NCBI RefSeq assembly: GCF_014204935.1
Contig: NZ_JACHMJ010000001.1
Span: forward strand, 372,001-436,000
From: Conyzicola lurida
GTDB lineage: Bacteria; Actinomycetota; Actinomycetes; Actinomycetales; Microbacteriaceae
DNA length: 64,000 bases
Direction of reading: 5' to 3'
In this document: positions 1 through 10,251 of the stretch, one piece after another
Layout of the letters: every line of letters starts with the position of its first letter
Position numbering within the stretch: the first letter of the stretch is position 1
The notes under the pieces: generated by a model
The model's database searches: none
What the model saw: the letters and a program-made list of their open reading frames with translations, nothing else
What the model was told of the DNA's origin: nothing
Made by a program: the position numbers and the translations under genes

Positions 1-689
1 ACGTCATCGAGCCGTCGACCGACATCTACTCGCTCGGGCTGTGCCTGCTCGAGTGCTTCACGCGCGAGCTGACCTTTCCCGGTACCCAGCACGTCAGCGC
101 CGTCGCGCGGTTGATCAGCGATCCCGTCATCCCCGACAGCCTGCCGAAGCCGTGGTTCGACCTGCTGACGGCGATGACCAGCCGCGAACCGGGCGACCGC
201 CCGACGAGTGCGGAAGTCACCGCGGCTCTCGGCGAGCTCATCGGCTTCGAGCGCGACCGTGCGAACGGGCGGGCCATCGCGCCTCCGGTCGTTGTCGCCC
301 CCGTCGAGACCGATCCCGAGGTGTTCGACCGCATCGCGCGCATCGCGTCGCGACTGCTGACCGCCTCGATCGTGATCATCGCGTCGCACGGTGGCGACGA
401 CCGCCTGCTCGCGGTGCACGGCATCGACCCCGACTCGGTCGACCGGCTCAACGTCCTGGCGGATCCGCAGCACGGGGTGTCACCGCTGCGCAGGGGAGTC
501 GGCGCCATGGCTCGGGTCCACGGGGCGCTGATCCGCTCGGACGACGGTGTTCCCCGTGCCGCGTTCTGGGTGCTCGACCCGCAGCCTCTCGTGCTGTCGG
601 CGTTCGACGACCAGAACCTCGCCGACATGGTCGCGCTCGTCGCCCGTGAGGTCGACCGCCTGCCGGCCCCCGCCCCGCGGCGGATCTAG
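1..689 (+). CDS. Serine/threonine protein kinase, C-terminal part (5' end outside window)
   Basis: The reading frame is open from base 3 to the TAG at 687-689, so only the end of the protein is present. The first residues read DIYSLGL, which is kinase subdomain IX, and GDRPTS about 70 residues in carries the conserved arginine of subdomain XI; these mark the C-lobe of a Hanks-type kinase. About 140 residues follow with no membrane segment; the alternating hydrophobic pattern and the IARIASRLL start resemble a GAF-type sensor, but this is only a guess. A soluble kinase with a C-terminal sensor is therefore likely. Catalytic motifs (GxGxxG, HRD, DFG) lie outside the window and cannot be checked. 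Confidence 0.8.
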   Translation, partial: VIEPSTDIYSLGLCLLECFTRELTFPGTQHVSAVARLISDPVIPDSLPKPWFDLLTAMTSREPGDRPTSAEVTAALGELIGFERDRANGRAIAPPVVVAPVETDPEVFDRIARIASRLLTASIVIIASHGGDDRLLAVHGIDPDSVDRLNVLADPQHGVSPLRRGVGAMARVHGALIRSDDGVPRAAFWVLDPQPLVLSAFDDQNLADMVALVAREVDRLPAPAPRRI

Positions 690-697
690 GCCGGTCG

Positions 698-1375
698 CTA
701 CCCCTCCACGTCCGGTACCAGCGGCGTCACTTCCCAGACCACGGGCGCGGTGTAGAACGGGTTGACCGCGGGGTCCGGTTCGGAGAACGCGAGCGGGCTC
801 AGGTTGTGCCACTGCAACCCGGCCAGGGTGGAACCCTCGGGTGCGGTGTAGAGCACGCAGCCGATGTACTCGTTCGGTCCGCGGTCCTCCTCCAGGTCGA
901 AGCGCCCGATTTCGAACGGGCAGGGAGCGTCCGACGTCAGCGATCCCGCGAACTCCTGTTCGACGATGTCGCCCTCCGAGCCGTCGTCGAGCAGCGGGCG
1001 CAGCAGCGGCACGGACGACGCGCTCACGTCGCCGGTCACCCAGCGGTACTGCATCACCGCGAAGAACGGGGTCTCGCCGGCGAACTGTTCGCCGTTGTCG
1101 AACTGCTCCCAGTAGGACGCGTCGCCCTGGGCTACCCCGATGACGGTCGTCTCGATCGGGTCGTCCGGCTCGCCGGTGGGGTCGGTGATCGGCAGCGTGA
1201 CGATGTCGCCGGCCGCGAGCTGTTGCCCGGGCGTCGCCGTCGGCGCCGTCTGGGCCGGCATCTCGACCGTGTCGAACGGCATCGCGGGCAGTGCGTCGTC
1301 GTCGGTGCCCGAGCAGCCGGTGAGCAGTGCAACGACGGCCACGGCAGCGGTGATGGTCAATGTACGAATTCTCAT
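698..1375 (-). CDS. Predicted lipoprotein of unknown function
   Basis: A 225-residue protein with an export signal: MRIRT, a hydrophobic stretch and the lipobox LLTGC at about residues 18-22, followed by an acidic low-complexity linker. It should be an outer-face membrane-anchored lipoprotein. An in-frame start 15 codons further upstream exists, but the ATG at 1375 has a GGAGGGGG ribosome site just before it and starts directly with the signal peptide, so it is preferred. The mature part contains two cysteines (APCPFEIG and YIGCVLY) that could form a disulfide. I do not recognise the family. It lies downstream of pgi on the same strand but behind a strong hairpin, so it probably has its own promoter. 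Confidence 0.75.
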   Translation of the reverse strand: MRIRTLTITAAVAVVALLTGCSGTDDDALPAMPFDTVEMPAQTAPTATPGQQLAAGDIVTLPITDPTGEPDDPIETTVIGVAQGDASYWEQFDNGEQFAGETPFFAVMQYRWVTGDVSASSVPLLRPLLDDGSEGDIVEQEFAGSLTSDAPCPFEIGRFDLEEDRGPNEYIGCVLYTAPEGSTLAGLQWHNLSPLAFSEPDPAVNPFYTAPVVWEVTPLVPDVEG

Positions 1376-1436
1376 GTATCCCCCTCCGTCCAACCTTTCA
1401 GCCCAGCCGCGCAAAAGCAAGCGGGCGAAAAGACGA

Positions 1437-1476
1437 GGGGTGGATGCCGCTGGCCGAAGCCCGCGTCATCCACCCC
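1437..1476 (-). terminator. Intrinsic terminator after pgi
   Basis: A perfect 10-bp stem, GGGGTGGATG at 1437-1446 with CATCCACCCC at 1467-1476, separated by a 20-base loop. It starts 20 bases beyond the pgi stop codon. On the minus strand a T-rich stretch follows; on the plus strand TTTTAT follows, so the hairpin could act in both directions. Confidence 0.7.
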
Positions 1477-1495
1477 TTTTATCGGGCTGACGTAA

Positions 1496-3223
<1,728 letters not shown>

Positions 3224-3328
3224 GGGATTCTCCTGTGGTGCCGGGCAGTACGTAGCTCGCGACTCTCGCGTCGGTGCGAGGCGGACCGTGTTCAACCCTA
3301 GCCCTGTGACGCCGGCCGTGAGCCGTCG

Positions 3329-3829
3329 TCAGGTGGCCTTGCGCCGCCGCGGTGCCGCCGAGCGCGGCGGCGACGCGCGCATGTGGTCGCGCACCCGGCC
3401 GAGCACGTCGGCGAGGTTCTCGACGTCCTTAGTAGTCAAGGGCTCGAGCAGCAGCTCGTTGAGCACGGCGATGTGGCCGGGAAAGACGGTGGTGAGGATG
3501 CCGCGTCCCTGTTCGGTGATCGTGACGGTCGTTCCGCGCTCGTCGTCGACGGAGGGTGCGCGGGTCACGAATCCGCGCTGCTCGAGCAGCTGAGCTTGGT
3601 ACGTCAGACCGCTGCGGCTGTAGACGACGCCGTCGGCGAGGTCGGTCATGCGGTGGCTGCCGGTCGGCGAATCGCCCAAGCGCGCCAAGAGCTGGAATTG
3701 CACGTAGCTGAGGTCTCCGGCGTCCCGCAGCTGCTGCTCGACCGTGTGCCGCAGCAGGCTGCTCACCTCGATGAGCGAGAGGTAGGCGTCGAGCTGGGTG
3801 GGGTCGACGGACTTCGGGGATTTGGCCAT
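3329..3829 (-). CDS. MarR-family transcriptional regulator
   Basis: A 166-residue winged-helix protein of MarR length. The helix-turn-helix and wing lie about residues 55-115 (SRSGLTYQAQLLEQRGFVTR followed by a wing with DDERGT), flanked by dimerisation helices; the C-terminus is a basic tail. It is divergent from the oxidoreductase at 3942, the usual arrangement for a repressor of a stress-response reductase. The start ATG at 3829 sits exactly six bases after a TAACCT -10 box on the minus strand and has no ribosome site, so the mRNA is probably leaderless. Three 18-bp inverted repeats in the shared 112-bp gap are the expected binding sites and imply autoregulation. Confidence 0.9.
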   Translation of the reverse strand: MAKSPKSVDPTQLDAYLSLIEVSSLLRHTVEQQLRDAGDLSYVQFQLLARLGDSPTGSHRMTDLADGVVYSRSGLTYQAQLLEQRGFVTRAPSVDDERGTTVTITEQGRGILTTVFPGHIAVLNELLLEPLTTKDVENLADVLGRVRDHMRASPPRSAAPRRRKAT

Positions 3830-3846
3830 GGCGATAGGTTACCAGT

Positions 3847-3864
3847 TGCTGCGAAATCAAAGCA
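3847..3864. promoter_or_regulatory. MarR operator 1
   Basis: TGCTGCGAAATCAAAGCA, an imperfect inverted repeat of the form TGCTnC-N6-nAAGCA. It covers the spacer and -35 region of the leaderless marR promoter on the minus strand (-10 TAACCT at 3841-3836). Confidence 0.6.
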
Positions 3865-3865
3865 C

Positions 3866-3894
3866 TTGCTACGAACTCGAAGCACTGCTAGTGT
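3866..3894 (+). promoter_or_regulatory. Oxidoreductase promoter overlapping MarR operator 2
   Basis: -35 TTGCTA (3866-3871), 17-bp spacer, -10 TAGTGT (3889-3894). Operator 2, TGCTACGAACTCGAAGCA at 3867-3884, overlaps the -35 and most of the spacer, so bound repressor would block polymerase. Operators 1 and 2 start exactly 20 bp apart, about two helical turns. Confidence 0.6.
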
Positions 3895-3903
3895 CCTTCC
3901 AAG

Positions 3904-3921
3904 TGCTTCACATTCGAAGCA
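3904..3921. promoter_or_regulatory. MarR operator 3
   Basis: TGCTTCACATTCGAAGCA, the most perfect of the three copies (six-base arms TGCTTC/GAAGCA). It lies about where transcription of the oxidoreductase would begin, a typical repressor position. Confidence 0.6.
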
Positions 3922-3941
3922 ATGAGAGAAGGAAGATCATC

Positions 3942-4877
3942 ATGAAGGCAGTACGTTTCCACGAGTTCGGCGGCCCCGAGGTTCTGCGCTACGAAGACGC
4001 CGACCGGCCCGTCGCCGCTTCGGGCGAGGTCCTGGTCCGCGTCGCAGGCTCCGCATTCAGCCCGGCCGACGCCGGCATCCGCGGCGGCACCCTCCCGTTC
4101 CCGGTCGCTCTCCCGCACGTTCCCGGGTACGACGTCTCGGGCACGATCGCCGCGATCGGCGACGGGGTGACCGGGTTCCAGATCGGCGACGCGATCGTCG
4201 GGTTCCTCCCGATGGCGGGGAGCGGATCGGCGGCGGAGTACGTCGTCGCACCCGCGGACGTGCTCGTCTCCGCGCCATCCGCCATCGACCTCGCCGACGC
4301 GGCGTCCCTGCCGTCGGTCGCCCTCACCGCCTGGCAGGCGCTCTTCGACCTCGGCGGTCTCGAGGCCGGCCAGCGTCTCCTCGTCGTCGGCGCCGGGGGA
4401 GCGGTCGGCGGTTACGCCGTCCAGCTCGCCAAGCGCGCCGGCGCGTACGTCATCGCCACGGCGAGCCCGCGCAGCCGTGCCGCGGTGGCGGCGCACGGTG
4501 CCGACGAGGTCGTCGACCACACGACGTCGACGGTTCTCGAATCCGTGACCGAGCAGGTGGACGTGCTGCTCAACCTCGCGCCGATCAGCGAGGCCGAGTT
4601 CGCGGCTCTCGTGCCACTGGTGCGTGACGGCGGCATCGTCGTGGCCACGACCGCGTGGATGACCACCCCCGGCGACGACGAGCGCGGTGTGCGCACCGGG
4701 GGAGTCTTCGTCCGATCCGACGTCGACCAGCTGGCCCAGCTCGTCGCCCTCGTCGACAGCGGCGAACTCACGGTCGACGTCGCCGAGCGCGTCCCGCTGA
4801 GCGAACTCCCCGCGGTCCACGAGCGCGCCGCCGCCGGACGGCTGCACGGCAAGGTCGTCGCCGTACCCGAGGCCTAG
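3942..4877 (+). CDS. Zinc-less medium-chain dehydrogenase/reductase (quinone oxidoreductase-like)
   Basis: A 311-residue NADP-type oxidoreductase of the QOR branch of the MDR superfamily. The N-terminal GroES-like fold begins MKAVRFHEFGGPEVL; the Rossmann fold follows with VVGAGGAVGGYAVQLAK (residues about 147-163). The zinc ligands of alcohol dehydrogenases are absent, as in quinone reductases. The ATG at 3942 follows GAAGGAAG at good spacing; an upstream in-frame ATG would run through the operators. Its promoter is covered by the MarR sites, so induction by an electrophile or quinone sensed by the MarR protein is the likely control. The substrate is not known. Its stop codon overlaps the stop of the convergent gene. 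Confidence 0.9.
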   Translation: MKAVRFHEFGGPEVLRYEDADRPVAASGEVLVRVAGSAFSPADAGIRGGTLPFPVALPHVPGYDVSGTIAAIGDGVTGFQIGDAIVGFLPMAGSGSAAEYVVAPADVLVSAPSAIDLADAASLPSVALTAWQALFDLGGLEAGQRLLVVGAGGAVGGYAVQLAKRAGAYVIATASPRSRAAVAAHGADEVVDHTTSTVLESVTEQVDVLLNLAPISEAEFAALVPLVRDGGIVVATTAWMTTPGDDERGVRTGGVFVRSDVDQLAQLVALVDSGELTVDVAERVPLSELPAVHERAAAGRLHGKVVAVPEA

Positions 4878-5737
4878 CGGGTGCTCGTCGTCATCGTGAG
4901 CTCGCGGGCGCCGTCGATATCGTTGGTGGCGAGCGACACCGTGATCTGGTCGAGCTGGTGGATGTCGGTCAGATGCGTGCCGCCGCAGGGGATGTCGGTG
5001 CGGCCGCCCTGCAGCTCGCAGACCCAGGTGCGCCGGGCCGACAGCTCGGGGGCGTCCCGCTCGATGCGGATCGCGCCGCCCGCGCTGCGCCACTGCTCGA
5101 GCAGGGTGTTCGCCCGCAGCTCGACGGCCGCGAGGTCGTCGAGCGTGGCGGGCGTGAAGCCCTTCTTCCGCAGCGACTTGCCGATGCGGTACACGTCGAC
5201 CGAACCGTTCGCGTCAATGCGCGAGGTCGCGATGGCGAGCGCGTCGAAGGCGGGGTTGCCGAGCGCGTCGGTCGCGACGGGCTTGGTCCACGCGTCCGCG
5301 AGCGCGGCGTCGAGGGCGAGCGAGGCGAGGTGGCACGCGGTGTGCCCGGCCGAGAGCGCCCGCCGGTACTCGCCGTCGACCCGGATCTCGACCGTGTCAC
5401 CGACCGCGGGCCCCGGCCCGTCGACGATGTGCGCGACGACGAAGATCCAGCCCTCGGTGCCGCCGCGAACGGGCAGGTCTCGGCCGAGATACAGAACTCC
5501 CTCGTGGATGACGCCGGTGACGGCATCCCGAATCTCGAACTCGTCGCTTCCCGAGACGAGCACCCCGTGGTCGGCCGGCTGGTCCGGCCACGCGGTATCG
5601 ACGGGGTGGAACGCGGTCTCGTCGAGAACGACCGCCGCGCGGCCGTCGGCCCGTGGTTCGATGTGCAGCACCGTTCCGGTCGACGTCAGCGCGCCATCCG
5701 GGTACGTCACTCGGGTATCGGAGGTGGGGAGAGCCAT
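4874..5737 (-). CDS. AlaX-like aminoacyl-tRNA editing (threonyl/alanyl synthetase second additional domain) protein
   Basis: A 287-residue free-standing editing-domain protein that would hydrolyse mischarged tRNA, probably Ser- or Gly-tRNA(Ala). The zinc site of the family is visible as HTACHL near residue 135 (HxxxH) and CGGTH near residue 250. The N-terminal half has the beta-barrel extension of the longer AlaX types. The ATG at 5737 is preceded by TACCCT and then six bases, with no ribosome site, so the transcript is probably leaderless; an ATG 22 codons upstream is less likely. It converges with the oxidoreductase, their stop codons overlapping by three bases. Confidence 0.85.
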   Translation of the reverse strand: MALPTSDTRVTYPDGALTSTGTVLHIEPRADGRAAVVLDETAFHPVDTAWPDQPADHGVLVSGSDEFEIRDAVTGVIHEGVLYLGRDLPVRGGTEGWIFVVAHIVDGPGPAVGDTVEIRVDGEYRRALSAGHTACHLASLALDAALADAWTKPVATDALGNPAFDALAIATSRIDANGSVDVYRIGKSLRKKGFTPATLDDLAAVELRANTLLEQWRSAGGAIRIERDAPELSARRTWVCELQGGRTDIPCGGTHLTDIHQLDQITVSLATNDIDGARELTMTTSTR

Positions 5738-5855
5738 GCTCTCAGGGTAGACGGGCGTCCCGGTAGCTTCCGGTTTGGTGGTGCTATCTTTACCTCTTCC
5801 CAACGAGGGCCGCCTGCCACCGTGGCGTCCCCGGACCGACGTCGAGGAGCATCCG

Positions 5856-7148
5856 ATGACACAGCGCTACCTCCTAGCCCGCCTGGGCGGCGCACGCGTC
5901 GACACCGTGGCGACGTCGGCGGCCGACCGCCAGTTCTCCGTCGCCATGGCGAGCATCATGCTCATCACCGCGACCGTCGGCGGCATCTCGCTCTGGTTCG
6001 GGCTCACCACCGCGCTGCATCTGAACGGCTGGGTCGCGTTGCCGATCGCCCTCGCCTGGCTCGTCGCCATCTACGTGATCGACCGCACCTTCACCATGCA
6101 GCTCGTGAAGCAGGACCGCTGGTACAAGAACGTGCTGATGGCCGTGCCCCGGCTCCTGTTCGCCGCTGTCATCGGTGTCATCGTCTCCACCCCGGTCACC
6201 CTCGAGGTATTCGCCCCCGAGATCGAGACGCAGCTGCTCGTCATGCAGGGCGAAGCGCGCGACGCCTACAACGAGCAGCTCGAGAAGGATCCGGTGCTCG
6301 CGACCGAGGACGACCTGCGCGCGACGATCGCCGAGAAGCAGGCAATCCTCGAACAGACGCAGCCCGACCCCACGACCGACCCGGCCTACGCGGCAGCCAA
6401 AGCAGCGTCCGACGCGGCGGCTATCGAGGCAAAGGCGGCGTCCGACGCGGTCGTCGCGGAATCGAACGGCACCGGCGGCTCCGGCATCATCGGCGTCGGA
6501 CCCCGCGTGCAGATCGCCCAGCAGGCGAACGAGATCGCGCAGGCCAAATACGCCGCGCTGCAGCAGAAGACCGACGAAGCGCTCGCCGCCGCGCAGGGCA
6601 ACCTCGCCGGCTCGCTCGTGACCGCGCAGGCGCAGGCGGAGATCGACGTCGCCGACGCACGCGACGACCTCGAGGTCGTGCTCGACCGCAAGGAGCAGCT
6701 CCAGGCCGAGAACGACGCCGCGGTCGCCTCGAGCGACGGCTTCCTCAACCGTCTCACCGCCCTCGAGCGCCTGGGAGCGTCGAGCCCGTCCGCGGCCACC
6801 GCGCACTGGCTGCTCTTCGGCTTCTTCTTCCTCCTCGAGATCCTGCCCGTCTCGATCAAGCTGCTTCGGCTCTGGTTCAACCGTTCGGTGGTCGACGAGG
6901 CAGGCAGAATGCAGGATGACGCGACGCTCGAGATCGCGCGACTGGAATCCCAATCGCGCATCGACGAGGCCGCAGCGACCGCCACACTGCACCGTCGAGG
7001 CCTCGACGCCCGCATCGCCGTCGGCACCGATCGCGAGGAGCATCGCGAGCGCGCCGGCCTCCTGCGCAACGAGATGGCGGACCGCGACGCGCAACCGCGG
7101 CCGGCCGCGTCCACCCCCGCCGAGATCGAAGGCATCCGCACGCCGTAA
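5856..7148 (+). CDS. DUF4407 membrane protein with long coiled coil
   Basis: A 430-residue protein of the DUF4407 family, function unknown. Order of parts: a short N-terminal segment, three membrane segments (about residues 28-50, 55-78 and 90-115), a long Ala/Glu/Lys/Gln-rich coiled-coil region (about 130-300), a fourth membrane segment (AHWLLFGFFFLLEILPVSIK, about 312-331) and a charged cytoplasmic tail. The family hallmark YVIDRTF follows the second segment. The ATG at 5856 has GAGGAG five bases before its start; an upstream in-frame start would lack one. The coiled coil would lie on one face of the membrane between segments 3 and 4, suggesting a structural or scaffolding role, but this is inference. 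Confidence 0.85.
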   Translation: MTQRYLLARLGGARVDTVATSAADRQFSVAMASIMLITATVGGISLWFGLTTALHLNGWVALPIALAWLVAIYVIDRTFTMQLVKQDRWYKNVLMAVPRLLFAAVIGVIVSTPVTLEVFAPEIETQLLVMQGEARDAYNEQLEKDPVLATEDDLRATIAEKQAILEQTQPDPTTDPAYAAAKAASDAAAIEAKAASDAVVAESNGTGGSGIIGVGPRVQIAQQANEIAQAKYAALQQKTDEALAAAQGNLAGSLVTAQAQAEIDVADARDDLEVVLDRKEQLQAENDAAVASSDGFLNRLTALERLGASSPSAATAHWLLFGFFFLLEILPVSIKLLRLWFNRSVVDEAGRMQDDATLEIARLESQSRIDEAAATATLHRRGLDARIAVGTDREEHRERAGLLRNEMADRDAQPRPAASTPAEIEGIRTP

Positions 7149-7186
7149 AGGTTGACTCCACGCCGGCGACGGGACCACACTCAAGC

Positions 7187-7405
7187 GTGACAAAAAACGC
7201 CGCTGCCGCCCGCTACCCCTCGTCGTGGGCCGCCTTCGTCGGCATTTCCGGTCAGATCTTCATGGCGCTCGCCGTGCTGCTCGGCGCCGCCGGACTCGTC
7301 ATCTATCTCTCGGGCAACGAGCTCGCACTAATGCTGATTATCGTCGGCTTCGGCGTGTTCGTCTCGGCAATCGGGCTTCTCACTGCCGCGAGGGGCGCTC
7401 GCTAA
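7187..7405 (+). CDS. Small two-segment membrane protein
   Basis: A 72-residue protein starting at GTG 7187, with two hydrophobic segments (about residues 17-39 and 46-66) joined by a short turn LSGNEL. No family is recognised. It is 38 bases after the DUF4407 gene and 16 bases before the next gene, on the same strand, so it may be in one unit with them. A CACACT hexamer five bases before the GTG could be a -10 box for a leaderless message. Confidence 0.65.
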   Translation: MTKNAAAARYPSSWAAFVGISGQIFMALAVLLGAAGLVIYLSGNELALMLIIVGFGVFVSAIGLLTAARGAR

Positions 7406-7421
7406 CCAAGGAGTAGTGCGC

Positions 7422-7859
7422 ATGGGAATCACCCAGTTCGACCACGTCGGAGTCACCGTGCGCGACCTCGACCTGGTTACCGACTTCTTCGTCGCACTCG
7501 GCCTCGAGATCGAGGGCCGCCAGTTCGTCGAGGGCGAGTTCATCGACACCGTCATCGCGATCCCCGACTCCCGCACCGAAATCGTCATGCTGAAAGCGCC
7601 GGGCGGCGGAACCGGGGTGGAGCTGTCGAGCTTCGTCCGCCCCGATCCCGTGGAAGGGTCTCCCGCGGCGGAGGCGAACGAGCTGGGGCTGCGCAGCCTG
7701 GCGTTCCAGGTCGACGACATCGACGCGCAGGTCGAGCGCGTGGCCGAAGAGGGCTACGGCCTGGTCGGCGGCATCGGGCAGTACGAGAACATCTGGCGCA
7801 TGGCCTACGTACGCGGGCCCGAGGGGATCATCGTCGCGCTGGCCGAGCGCATCGGCTGA
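7422..7859 (+). CDS. VOC (glyoxalase/bleomycin resistance) superfamily protein
   Basis: A 145-residue protein with the two beta-alpha-beta-beta-beta modules of the vicinal oxygen chelate fold. It begins [18 protein letters not shown], where the histidine is the usual first metal ligand, and ends with [17 protein letters not shown] carrying the usual C-terminal Glu-like ligand region. Its substrate cannot be assigned. ATG 7422 is chosen over a GTG six bases earlier because AAGGAG (7408-7413) is eight bases upstream of the ATG but only two bases from the GTG. Confidence 0.85.
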   Translation: MGITQFDHVGVTVRDLDLVTDFFVALGLEIEGRQFVEGEFIDTVIAIPDSRTEIVMLKAPGGGTGVELSSFVRPDPVEGSPAAEANELGLRSLAFQVDDIDAQVERVAEEGYGLVGGIGQYENIWRMAYVRGPEGIIVALAERIG

Positions 7860-7908
7860 CGCGCCCGCGGCGGTTGCCGCAGCTCTATCGCGTGCCTACT
7901 CTGGAGCC

Positions 7909-8271
7909 GTGTCCAGAATCTTCGGAACCCCGTTCGCCTCCGTGTACCCGCTCTATGTCACGAAGGTGGAGCGCAAGGGTAGGACGAAGGCCGAACTCGA
8001 CCGGGTGATCACCTGGCTGACCGGCTTCGACGGGGCCGCGCTGCAACGTCACATCGACGAGGGCACCACGTTCGAGCAGTTCTTCGCCGAGGCTCCCATG
8101 AACCCGAACGCTGCTCTCATCACGGGCGTCGTGTGCGGCATCCGCGTGGAAAATATCGAGGACCCGCTCATGCAGCAGATTCGCTATCTGGACAAGGTGG
8201 TCGACGAGCTGGCGAAGGGCAAGGCGTTGGAGAAGATCCTGCGAACACCCGTCGCGGCCGTCGCCCCGTAG
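7909..8271 (+). CDS. DUF2200 family protein
   Basis: A 120-residue protein matching the DUF2200 family throughout: [18 protein letters not shown] near the N-terminus, [17 protein letters not shown], and the conserved block [18 protein letters not shown]. The function is unknown; the family is a single compact domain found in many bacteria. The GTG at 7909 follows a TACTCT -10 box by six bases (GGAGCC), which suggests a leaderless mRNA. It stands alone between the VOC gene and a convergent membrane-protein gene. Confidence 0.9.
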   Translation: MSRIFGTPFASVYPLYVTKVERKGRTKAELDRVITWLTGFDGAALQRHIDEGTTFEQFFAEAPMNPNAALITGVVCGIRVENIEDPLMQQIRYLDKVVDELAKGKALEKILRTPVAAVAP

Positions 8272-8299
8272 GCGACAGCCGCGACAACACGGGGTTCGA

Positions 8300-8866
8300 T
8301 CAGCCGGCGTTGTGCAGAACGCCGCCGACGACGACGCCGAACAGGGTCGACCAGAGCACGATGGCGATGGCCTGCCAGAACAGCACGCGGGCCTTGTGTA
8401 CGCCGACGCCCACGAGCATCGTCGAGGTGAACTGCGTCGGCAGCAGCAGGGGGCCGAGCAGGCTCACGCCGGGAACGCCGTAGCGGTCGAGCGCGCGCTG
8501 GAACTTCGCCTTGCGGGCGGCCTTGCGGTCGGAGACGGCGTAGTCGTCCTCCATCGCGCGCAGCGACTCGTCGGCCGATACCAACCGCGTACCGCCGGTG
8601 GCGGGCACCGTCTCGCGCACGCTGCGACGGTTGACGATCGCCGACCGGGCACCCGAGCTCAGCAGAACGAGCACGAGCACCGACAGGAAGTTGCCGATCG
8701 CGGCCGAGACGACCGCGACGACGGGGTTGAGCCCGCCGATGATGCCGATCGTCGTGGCGCCCTCTCCTTCTACGAAGGGAACGGCGCCGGCGAGGGCGAC
8801 GATGAGGGGTTGGACGAACTCGGGAACCTGGGCGACCAGGTCTTGGAACGTCGCGATGAGATCCAT
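8300..8866 (-). CDS. Small multidrug-export-type membrane protein (PF06695-like)
   Basis: A 188-residue membrane protein resembling the putative small multidrug export family. It has hydrophobic segments at about residues 18-45, 50-72, 130-150 and 160-185, with a conserved acidic turn AVPFVEGEGATTIG after the first. A polar, charged loop (about 75-125) separates the two halves. AAAGGAG lies seven bases before the ATG at 8866. It is divergent from the sensor kinase/regulator pair starting at 9028, which may control it; the export role is by family name only. Confidence 0.75.
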   Translation of the reverse strand: MDLIATFQDLVAQVPEFVQPLIVALAGAVPFVEGEGATTIGIIGGLNPVVAVVSAAIGNFLSVLVLVLLSSGARSAIVNRRSVRETVPATGGTRLVSADESLRAMEDDYAVSDRKAARKAKFQRALDRYGVPGVSLLGPLLLPTQFTSTMLVGVGVHKARVLFWQAIAIVLWSTLFGVVVGGVLHNAG

Positions 8867-8996
8867 TGAATAACTCCTTTTCTGATGGGGCGGTGTCGGG
8901 CTTACCCCGCCGTTGTGGATACAGTTCAGCGCGTTCGCGACGGCGCCGGCAGTGTCGTACTGTCACCACTTTCCGGGGGTTTCTCCCGCGCCATCC

Positions 8997-9027
8997 ATGA
9001 CAAATGTCAGGCACCTACAGTGGTGGT
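8997..9027 (+). promoter_or_regulatory. Leaderless promoter with TGACA-AA-TGTCA palindrome before the sensor kinase
   Basis: A perfect inverted repeat TGACAAATGTCA (8998-9009) is followed by a -10 box TACAGT (9016-9021) and, six bases on, by the GTG at 9028. The palindrome therefore lies at about -30 to -19. LuxR-type response regulators commonly bind such short dyads, so it may be the site through which the downstream regulator controls its own operon. Confidence 0.55.
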
Positions 9028-10251
9028 GTGACTACAGAAACCCGGGGCTCGCAAGCCCACGAACCGCGATCGCTGCCCGTGCTGGCGACGGCGCGCGGGG
9101 TCAACGCGGCGTGGTGGTACACGGCGGTCGGGATCGTGTTCTTCGACCTGGTCGTCGTCTTTTCGTGGGCGGCGACGCTCCTGCAGCTCGGTGCGCAGGA
9201 CGGCGCGGTTATCGCGGTGACGGTTGGCGGACTGCTGTGGATCGTTTCGACCCTGCCCCCGCTCCTCGCCTACCGGCATCGTTCCGGCGAACCCGCAGCG
9301 ATGCGGTGGCGCGCTGTTCTCATCCCGGTCGTGATCGCGGTCGCCTACGGCGTGCTGGCCTTCTCGCTGTCGGGACTCTGGCTGTTGCTGGTCGTGCCCC
9401 TGGCGCAGTCGCTGCAGCTGCTCGACTGGCCGCGAACGGTGCGGCTGCGCATGGTGCTGGTGGCGACGGCGCTGCTGGTCTGCCTCTGGGTGATCGATGC
9501 CAACGGCGCGTTCTCAGCGGCCCTCTCGAATACGGACGGCTACCTCGCCAGCGGCCTACTCGCAGTCATCGTTCCCCTCATTACGGTGCTGTCGCTGTGG
9601 TGGTGGGACGTTCTGATCGCCCTCGACCGTGCCCGCGTCTCCGAGGCGCGGCTCGCCGCGACCCAGGAGCGGCTGAGCGTCGCGACCGACGTGCACGACC
9701 TGCAGGGGCATCACCTGCAGGTGATCGCGCTGCAGCTTGAACTGACCGAACGGCTGATCGGCGCCGGCGACCAGCCCGCCGCCCTCGAGCAACTGCGGGC
9801 CGCCCGCGTCAGCGTCGACGAGGCCCGGCAGGGAACGCGCGACCTCGCGACCCGATTCCGCTCGGTGCCGCTGCGCGACGAGCTCGCCAACGCACGCGAC
9901 CTGCTGCGCGCCGCCGGCATCGCGGCCGAGACCGTCGTCGGTGCGGGCACGGATGACGCACCGGCATCCGTCTTCGGTCCCGTCATCCGCGAGACGACGA
10001 CGAACGTGCTGCGACACGGCGGCGGCAAGCACACCACGCTCAGCCTTTCGCGAACGGCCGACGCCTGGCGGTACGAGATTACGAACGACATGGATGACGC
10101 GGGCCCGTCGCCCTCGGACGGGATCAACCCGCGCAGGGAGCACACGGGTCTCGACGGCCTGGCCCGCCGCGCCGAGGAGGTCGGGGGAGCGCTCGAGATC
10201 GTCCGCGGCGACGGGTCGTTCACGGTCGTCGTCACGGTGCCTGTCTCATGA
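9028..10251 (+). CDS. Sensor histidine kinase, HisKA_3/DesK-like
   Basis: A 407-residue membrane sensor kinase. It has five or six hydrophobic N-terminal segments (about residues 25-180), then the HisKA_3 dimerisation domain with the phospho-acceptor histidine in DVHDLQGHHLQ (His at about residue 223), then a short HATPase_c domain with the N box RETTTNVLRHGG and the G box GLDGLARRAEEVGG. An ATG eight codons upstream exists, but GTG 9028 fits a leaderless transcript from TACAGT. It overlaps the response-regulator gene by four bases (ATGA), so the two are co-translated. Pairs of this kind sense the membrane or cell-envelope-active compounds; the signal here is unknown. Confidence 0.9.
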   Translation: MTTETRGSQAHEPRSLPVLATARGVNAAWWYTAVGIVFFDLVVVFSWAATLLQLGAQDGAVIAVTVGGLLWIVSTLPPLLAYRHRSGEPAAMRWRAVLIPVVIAVAYGVLAFSLSGLWLLLVVPLAQSLQLLDWPRTVRLRMVLVATALLVCLWVIDANGAFSAALSNTDGYLASGLLAVIVPLITVLSLWWWDVLIALDRARVSEARLAATQERLSVATDVHDLQGHHLQVIALQLELTERLIGAGDQPAALEQLRAARVSVDEARQGTRDLATRFRSVPLRDELANARDLLRAAGIAAETVVGAGTDDAPASVFGPVIRETTTNVLRHGGGKHTTLSLSRTADAWRYEITNDMDDAGPSPSDGINPRREHTGLDGLARRAEEVGGALEIVRGDGSFTVVVTVPVS

